Of a stretch of 40,515 nucleotides of DNA, positions 36,842 through 40,515 are shown in pieces. The translations under genes were made by a program, and so were the position numbers. Each line of letters starts with the position of its first letter. The stretch's first letter is position 1. The DNA is from a virus, in the IMG/VR virus record IMGVR_UViG_3300031825_000036, positions 1-40,515 of that record; one strand, written 5' to 3'. The notes beneath the pieces were generated by a model. The model was not told the origin of the DNA and did no database searches. It worked only from the letters and a program-made list of their open reading frames with translations.

Positions 36842-36987
36842 AGATGCTCCACCTGCTGCACGCCTGGATCGGCGCCGGCTTCTATCGCTGGGCGATGCGC
36901 GAAATCGACCCCCTGCACCCAGACGTGCCCATGATCCTCGCGCGGCATCGCGAGCTGCAGGACAAGCTCGGGAGGCTGCTGGCATGA
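36838..36987 (+). CDS. 49-aa early protein
   Basis: This short coupled gene overlaps its upstream neighbour by ATGA and ends at TGA 36985-36987. The product is MKMLHLLHAWIGAGFYRWAM, continuing with EIDPLHPDVPMILARHRELQ and DKLGRLLA, and is an amphipathic helix bundle. No family is recognised. Coupling and conserved direction support it. Confidence 0.6.
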   Translation: MKMLHLLHAWIGAGFYRWAMREIDPLHPDVPMILARHRELQDKLGRLLA

Positions 36988-37013
36988 AGGCACCCGCGAC
37001 CGAACAGCGCCGT

Positions 37014-37250
37014 TCACCCTTCGTCGAGATCCCACCGGCTCATGACGGCCAGCAGCGCCAGGCCGATATCGATCTGGAACCCGGGAGTGCTACGGAAGGA
37101 ATGAGGCATATCCCAGTTCGAGTTGACGTCGTTCGCGGTCCGCTCCACGGGGACAGGAAGGGGTACGGCGGCTGGAAATGGGTGCCTCTCATTGAGGACG
37201 CGCGCGACTTCGTCGCGTATGGCTTCTGCGCTTCGAATTTCGCGGGGCAT
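37014..37250 (-). CDS. Antisense small gene in the early operon
   Basis: This 78-aa minus-strand frame fills exactly the gap between the 49-aa gene and gemA. The sequence MPREIRSAEAIRDEVARVL, then PVPVERTANDVNSNWDMPHSF and IGLALLAVMSRWDL, has a natural composition and resembles small phage proteins with a GxNW motif. The plus-strand frame over the same bases (36984-37262) looks unnatural. There is no strong ribosome-binding site, so confidence is moderate. Confidence 0.5.
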   Translation of the reverse strand: MPREIRSAEAIRDEVARVLNERHPFPAAVPLPVPVERTANDVNSNWDMPHSFRSTPGFQIDIGLALLAVMSRWDLDEG

Positions 37251-37258
37251 GCCCGAGT

Positions 37259-37690
37259 ATGACCCACGCCTCAGCTGTCGACGGCCCGCTGGCCCGCCGG
37301 AACGAACTGGCGCAGATCCACATCGCCGTGGCCGAACTCGGATGGAGCGACGACGAGTACCGCGCCGTGCTGTTCGCCAAGACCGGCAAGCGGTCTGCCG
37401 GAGAGCTCGATGGCACCGGCCGCAAGCGCTTCATCGAGCACCTCAAGGCGTGCGGCTGGACCGGGCGCAAGCAGGCCGCTGGGCCGCGCTACAGCAAGCA
37501 GCAATGGCACGTCCTGATGCTGTGGCGCGACCTGGGAAAGGCCGGCGCCCTGACCGACAAGAGCGACGCCGCGCTGAACGCATTCATCAAGGGCCAGTGC
37601 GGTGTCGCTGATCTCCGTTTCCTCGCCACCAGCCAAGCCAGCCAGGTGATCGAGGCCCTAAAGAGCTGGTTGAAGCGGGTGAAGAAATGA
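37259..37690 (+). CDS. gemA: GemA/gp16-family early regulator (DUF1018)
   Basis: This 143-aa protein matches Mu GemA (gp16): LAQIHIAVAELGWSDDEYRAVLFAKTGKRSAGELDGTGRKRFIEHLKACGW. The C-terminal region is helical (DKSDAALNAFIKGQCGVADLRFL). In Mu it changes host gene expression through DNA supercoiling. Start ATG at 37259, end overlapping the next gene (ATGA). Confidence 0.9.
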   Translation: MTHASAVDGPLARRNELAQIHIAVAELGWSDDEYRAVLFAKTGKRSAGELDGTGRKRFIEHLKACGWTGRKQAAGPRYSKQQWHVLMLWRDLGKAGALTDKSDAALNAFIKGQCGVADLRFLATSQASQVIEALKSWLKRVKK

Positions 37691-38052
37691 AGGGGTCGCG
37701 CAGCATCGTTGTGCACTTCGCCTGCAACGGTGATCAGGGACTGTTCCAAGGCTTCGCCGAAGGCATAAGCATCGAGACACGCCGAGGCAGCATCGACCTG
37801 GACGGCGAGGCTCGATTCACCGTCGACAGCCAGATGCTGCGCTTCCGGATAGCGCGCATCTGGTTCCCGTTCATGAGCGAGCGCCAGTGGGTGGGGAACT
37901 GGTGCTGGAACGCCTACCTCATGAAGAGACCGCAGGCGCTTCGCCTCATCGCCGCGCTGCGTGGTGCGGGGTGGACCTGCAGCGGTGGGGATACGCGGCT
38001 TTGCGACTGGTACGAGCGGCTGCCTATCGCCGCTGGCGTGCAGGGGGCGTGA
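37687..38052 (+). CDS. Early protein of unknown function
   Basis: This 121-aa protein is beta-rich in the first half (SIVVHFACNGDQGLFQGFAEGISIETRRG) and aromatic in the second (FRIARIWFPFMSERQWVGNWCWNAYLM). Coupled to gemA by ATGA overlap. No domain is recognised and no TM segment is clear. Confidence 0.62.
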   Translation: MKGSRSIVVHFACNGDQGLFQGFAEGISIETRRGSIDLDGEARFTVDSQMLRFRIARIWFPFMSERQWVGNWCWNAYLMKRPQALRLIAALRGAGWTCSGGDTRLCDWYERLPIAAGVQGA

Positions 38053-38063
38053 TGCTGCGAGCG

Positions 38064-38294
38064 CTACTTAAACCGACCATCCTTGAGAGCTTTCTCGAGG
38101 TCGATCACCCATGTAGCCCCATCGAATTGCAGCTCCGTCTTTCCCCTGCCGACGATGATCGTTCGCTTGATCGGTCCGGGCTCTACAGGGTACGAGTCGC
38201 TACGGACGAACTGGAAGTCCGCGGGGTCCAATCCGACCTCGCGGATCAGTCGCTCCGCGTCATCCCTTTCGTCGGCGTCGATCATCTTAACCAT
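38064..38294 (-). CDS. Antisense gene between early genes
   Basis: This 76-aa minus-strand gene has an excellent GAGGAG ribosome-binding site before ATG 38294 and fits the gap between plus-strand genes at 38052 and 38324. The sequence (MVKMIDADERDDAERLIREV, ELQFDGATWVIDLEKALKDGRF) has a natural helix-strand composition. It would make RNA antisense to the early operon, close to mor, so it might regulate the early-to-late switch. Confidence 0.7.
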   Translation of the reverse strand: MVKMIDADERDDAERLIREVGLDPADFQFVRSDSYPVEPGPIKRTIIVGRGKTELQFDGATWVIDLEKALKDGRFK

Positions 38295-38323
38295 AGCCCT
38301 CTCCTCAGGTTGGAGGCCAAAGT

Positions 38324-38845
38324 ATGCGCCTGACCGAACCCCTCACCTGGCACGAGCGCGCGGAGAACGTCGCCGACACCGACTGCAGTGGCAACGCGAA
38401 CAGCGATGCTGGCGTGACACCGTGCGTCACGCCGAACAACGACGACGACGCCCTGCTGATCGATAACCTGTTCCGCGCATCTCTCGGCCGGGACAGCGAC
38501 GCCATCGACAAGGCCCGCATGGCGCTGCGGCAGAGGATGAACGAACTGCGCACCCGTGGCGTGGCGGCGGCTCCCGTGTACCGATGCGCCTGCGGGTATC
38601 AAGGCAACGAAACTAAGCCGTGGCGCGGCATCGGCATCTGTTGCCCTAAGTGCGAAGGTCGCCTGTACCTAGCTTCCGCCTCTGGCGTGGCATCGGTTGA
38701 CCGGGTGCAGCGGCTCATCGACGCCATCGAAGGCGAGTGCGACGGGCTGGCAGTTGACGAGCAGCACGCCCGCGCCATCCTCGCGTACGTTGATGGCGTG
38801 TCGGGGACTGGTCGCGAGACGGTCTCGCCTTCAGGCATCGAGTGA
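38324..38845 (+). CDS. Early protein with a zinc-ribbon domain
   Basis: This is a 173-aa protein. The middle contains YRCACGYQGNETKPWRGIGICCPKCEGRL (about 86-114), four to five cysteines typical of a zinc ribbon. The C-terminal helix (VDRVQRLIDAIEGECDGLAVDEQHARAILAYVD) may mediate dimerisation. ATG at 38324 behind GGAGG. It overlaps the mor start (GTGA). It may cooperate with Mor. Confidence 0.7.
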   Translation: MRLTEPLTWHERAENVADTDCSGNANSDAGVTPCVTPNNDDDALLIDNLFRASLGRDSDAIDKARMALRQRMNELRTRGVAAAPVYRCACGYQGNETKPWRGIGICCPKCEGRLYLASASGVASVDRVQRLIDAIEGECDGLAVDEQHARAILAYVDGVSGTGRETVSPSGIE

Positions 38846-39237
38846 AGTCCTGGTCCGATCTCTCGACCGAGCTGCTGCCGAAGGTGCTGCAGGAGTTCGT
38901 CCGCCTGATCGGCCTGCACGCCACCATGCTGCTCGTCGAGCGGTTCGGCGGGCTGCGCATCTACATCCCGCTCAACCCCACAGCCGACCACCAGTTCGCC
39001 CAGATCATCGGCTTCGAGAACTTGGTCAAGCTCAGTCAGGAGTACGGTCGGGAGGATCACTTCGAGCTACCCAAGGCCGCACGGGCGCTGAGAGCGCTGC
39101 GCGACGCGAAGATGCGCGCGGAGTACGGCCCCAAGTCGCTGCGCCAGCTGGCCGCCGAGCACCAACTCACCGAGCGCCAAGTCACGCGCATCGTCGGCGC
39201 CGCGGTCAACGACGACCAGGCCGAGCTGTTCGGCTGA
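38842..39237 (+). CDS. mor: Mor-family transcription activator
   Basis: This 131-aa protein has the Mor/C pattern: a dimerisation N-terminus (ELLPKVLQEFVRLIGLHATMLLVERFGGLRIYIPL) and a C-terminal helix-turn-helix (LRQLAAEHQLTERQVTRIVGAA). In Mu, Mor activates middle genes, and C, a relative, activates late genes. Here only one such protein is seen, so it may do both. GTG start at 38842 overlapping the upstream stop. Confidence 0.92.
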   Translation: MKSWSDLSTELLPKVLQEFVRLIGLHATMLLVERFGGLRIYIPLNPTADHQFAQIIGFENLVKLSQEYGREDHFELPKAARALRALRDAKMRAEYGPKSLRQLAAEHQLTERQVTRIVGAAVNDDQAELFG

Positions 39238-39282
39238 CAGTCGAGCACGGGTAGACTGTTGAGCTGGAAGAGGAGAGTTGAG

Positions 39283-39513
39283 ATGGCGACCAAGTCAGCA
39301 TCAGCGCCCGACCTTGCCGTGAGCGATATTCGCCGAGCCAGGTCGCGCCTCGAGAGCGAGATCTTCACCGCCGTGAACGAGGCGGTGCTGAAGTTCCGCA
39401 ATGCGACCGGGCTCATGCCCTACGCGATCGATGTCGAAATCTCGAGGAACGACACGCTGAAGGGCGTCTCCTACCTGCCGACCGGCGTGTCGGCCAAGGT
39501 CGAGATCCCGTAG
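39283..39513 (+). CDS. Last gene of the early operon, function unknown
   Basis: This 76-aa protein has a helix (IRRARSRLESEIFTAVNEAVLKF) and a beta hairpin (AIDVEISRNDTLKGVSYLPTGVSAKVEI). ATG at 39283 behind GAGGAG (strong). The early-operon terminator follows. No family is recognised. Confidence 0.68.
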   Translation: MATKSASAPDLAVSDIRRARSRLESEIFTAVNEAVLKFRNATGLMPYAIDVEISRNDTLKGVSYLPTGVSAKVEIP

Positions 39514-39537
39514 CTCCCGGTCCCGCGACACCCCTGG

Positions 39538-39562
39538 ACGGCCCGCTCAAGCGGGCCGTTTT
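39538..39562 (+). terminator. Intrinsic terminator of the early operon
   Basis: ACGGCCCGC/GCGGGCCGT form a 9-bp stem with a TCAA loop, followed by TTTT (39559-39562). It lies 25 nt after the last early stop codon and reads in the right direction. Confidence 0.88.
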
Positions 39563-39581
39563 GCTGCGGGGCACTGTGATA

Positions 39582-39622
39582 GTTAAAGTCGCACGTGCGC
39601 CGCAGGGACGTGCGACTTTAAC
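39582..39622. repeat. 15-bp perfect inverted repeat with GTTAAAG arms
   Basis: GTTAAAGTCGCACGT (39582-39596) and its inverse ACGTGCGACTTTAAC (39608-39622) flank an 11-nt loop. It begins the repeat-rich, gene-free right end and joins the GTTAAAG motif to the GTGCGA motif that follows. Confidence 0.85.
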
Positions 39623-39644
39623 CGCGCCGCCTTGTGCCGAAACC

Positions 39645-39772
39645 ACGTGCGAGTTCGCCCAACTCGCACGTCGTCGTCGGAACGTGACTCATCCGCGCAA
39701 GTGCGCGCCAGCAATAGGGAAAATGAACTCGCACGGTTTTGGGGACGTGCGAGTTCGAACGTGCGAGTTCGG
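39645..39772. repeat. Cluster of ACGTGCGAGTTC repeats
   Basis: ACGTGCGAGTT occurs at 39645-39655 and inverted at 39661-39671 (5-nt loop). GAACTCGCAC at 39725-39734 is the inverse of GTGCGAGTTC at 39747-39756 and 39761-39770, the last two lying in tandem 14-bp units. No gene is seen. Arrayed dyads suggest binding sites for a phage protein. Confidence 0.8.
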
Positions 39773-40072
39773 CCATTGACTCGCGGCCATGCTGCCCGCC
39801 CCGTTACGTAGCTCACTGAGCCCCGCTGGTCGGCCGTTTCTCCAATGAACAGGGCCGCACGGCGTGCCGGCTCGACCCGTCCCGCTTGCAGCTCGTCGCC
39901 GCCCACCTGGCGCCGCCGCTGGCCCCGAATTTCGGCCCCAACGGCCCATTTGGTGCCAAAGGCTGAGTCAGCCTCGCCCAAGCCTCAAATCGCCCGGAAA
40001 CCCGCGCCAAATCTAGCTCGGCCGTTTTTCTGTAACCCCGATCCCGAGTGCCAAATCGAGCAGTCCCCCACA
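39773..40072. other. Phage right end with inverted transposase sites
   Basis: Sites read inward from the right: ATTTGGCACT (40056-40047), ATTTGGCGC (40012-40004) and CTTTGGCACC (39961-39952). The outermost begins 16 bp from the terminal CA (40071-40072), mirroring the left end exactly. No gene is called, but an open frame from ATG 39845 stays open through the phage end into comEC. Confidence 0.82.
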
Positions 40073-40076
40073 GGCT
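40073..40076. repeat. Right copy of target-site duplication (GGCT)
   Basis: It matches 184-187. Removing one copy together with the phage restores the comEC frame. Confidence 0.8.
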
Positions 40077-40515
40077 GGGGCGTTCCGGCGCAGCGCACCG
40101 TGCTGATGCTGGCGGCCGTGGCGCTGCTGCGCCTGTCGGGGCGGCACTGGCCCTGGCCGGTGGTCTGGCTGCTGGCGGCCGCCGTGGTGGTGACGGTCGA
40201 TCCGTGGGCGCTGTTGCAACCGGGCTTCTGGCTCAGCTTCGTCGCCGTGGGGGTGCTGTTCGCCAGCGGGCCCGCGGCGTCCGCCGGCCCGCCGCCGGCC
40301 GGGGCGCGAACCCGCCTGGCGCGTGCGGCGACCGGCGCGCTGCGCGAGCAATGGGTGGTCACGCTGGCCCTGACGCCGTTGACGCTGCTGCTGTTCGGGC
40401 AGGCGTCGGTGGTCGGCCTGCTGGCCAATGCGCTGGCGATTCCGTGGGTCACGCTGGTCGTCACGCCGCTGGCGATCGCCGGCGCCGCCGTCCCCTGGTT
40501 GTGGACGCTCGCCGG
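40073..40515 (+). pseudogene. comEC: comEC 3' fragment (continues beyond the window)
   Basis: The frame beginning GWGVPAQRTVLMLAAVALLRL is the conserved ComEC core following the LFSG of the left fragment. TM helices follow (VVWLLAAAVVVTVDPWALLQPGFWLSFVAVGVLF and WVVTLALTPLTLLLFGQASVVGLLANALAIPWVTLVVTP), and the LQPGFWLSF motif is strongly conserved in ComEC/Rec2. The C-terminal beta-lactamase-like part would lie outside the window. The fragment is in frame with an open phage-end frame, so a fusion product is conceivable, but it would lack the N-terminal half. Confidence 0.92.

Larger units (their letters stand above)
188..40072 (+). mobile_element. Mu-type transposable siphophage prophage
   Basis: The element starts with TG (188) and ends with CA (40072). 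It interrupts comEC with a direct target duplication and carries inward-facing transposase sites at equal distance from both ends. It encodes a MuA-type transposase, MuB-type ATPase, Ner, Gam, GemA and Mor, plus terminase, portal, MuF, capsid, tail and lysis genes. No integrase or attachment-site recombinase is seen. All core modules appear intact, so it could be an active prophage. The tape-measure protein without sheath, tube or baseplate genes points to a long non-contractile tail, as in Pseudomonas phage B3-like or D3112-like viruses; this is an inference from gene content. Confidence 0.93.

Noticed and set aside
36984-37262. Plus-strand frame between the 49-aa gene and gemA
   Set aside because: It could be coupled by ATGA, but its protein composition is poor and the minus-strand frame over the same bases looks natural.
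188-40072. Integrase-type attachment sites
   Set aside because: There is no integrase gene and the only direct repeat at the ends is the 4-bp duplication expected from transposition.
1-40515. tRNA, rRNA or other known structural RNA genes
   Set aside because: No cloverleaf-like or rRNA-like sequence was noticed on either strand.

Overview
The window holds one nearly complete, transposable (Mu-type) siphovirus prophage of about 39.9 kb, at positions 188-40072, inserted in the middle of a host comEC gene. The comEC pieces at 1-187 and 40073-40515 join in frame once the phage and one copy of a 4-bp duplication (GGCT) are removed. The host DNA is GC-rich and the ComEC sequence looks like that of a betaproteobacterium, probably Burkholderiales/Comamonadaceae. 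This is a judgement from sequence feel, not a search. The phage ends are well defined: TG at 188, CA at 40072, and CTTTGGCACC-type transposase sites pointing inward, the outermost starting exactly 16 bp from each terminus.

Layout. A switch region lies near 27.1-28.4 kb: a LexA/S24-type repressor reads leftward and a Ner-like regulator reads rightward, with two overlapping promoter/operator sets between them. The early operon runs rightward (28.4-39.5 kb): MuA-type DDE transposase, MuB-type ATPase, many small overlapping genes, Gam, an HD phosphohydrolase, GemA and the Mor activator, ending at an intrinsic terminator. Two small genes lie antisense in gaps of this operon. Behind the repressor, reading leftward up to a terminator (27.1-25.5 kb), is a probable lysogenic cargo cassette: a lipoprotein, a secreted HNH nuclease, a proline-rich microprotein and a SLATT-like two-TM protein.

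The late genes read leftward in two blocks. Late block 1 (25.4-18.9 kb) has a holin-transglycosylase fusion, nested Rz/Rz1, a one-TM protein, a DUF1804-like small terminase candidate, a zinc-ribbon protein, the large terminase, the portal and an MuF-type head protein. A rightward cargo island follows (17.0-18.6 kb): an Xre regulator, an ImmA/IrrE-type protease, a 44-aa basic protein and a Cas2-like protein, bounded by terminators. Late block 2 (16.7-0.4 kb) has a protease-capsid fusion with a nested capsid start, connector and tail genes, two tail-assembly genes joined by a -1 frameshift signal, a long tape measure, tail-tip/fibre genes, two papain-fold peptidases and a Dam-type methylase at the very end. 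There are no sheath or baseplate genes, so the virion is expected to have a long flexible tail rather than the contractile tail of Mu. Both late blocks are preceded by a near-identical hairpin plus an AGSCTAGCACA element.

The least understood parts are the two cargo modules, the repeat-rich right end (39.58-39.77 kb), a GTTAAAG motif scattered at module borders, and the unusual translation signals (nested capsid start, frameshift sites, apparently leaderless switch genes).
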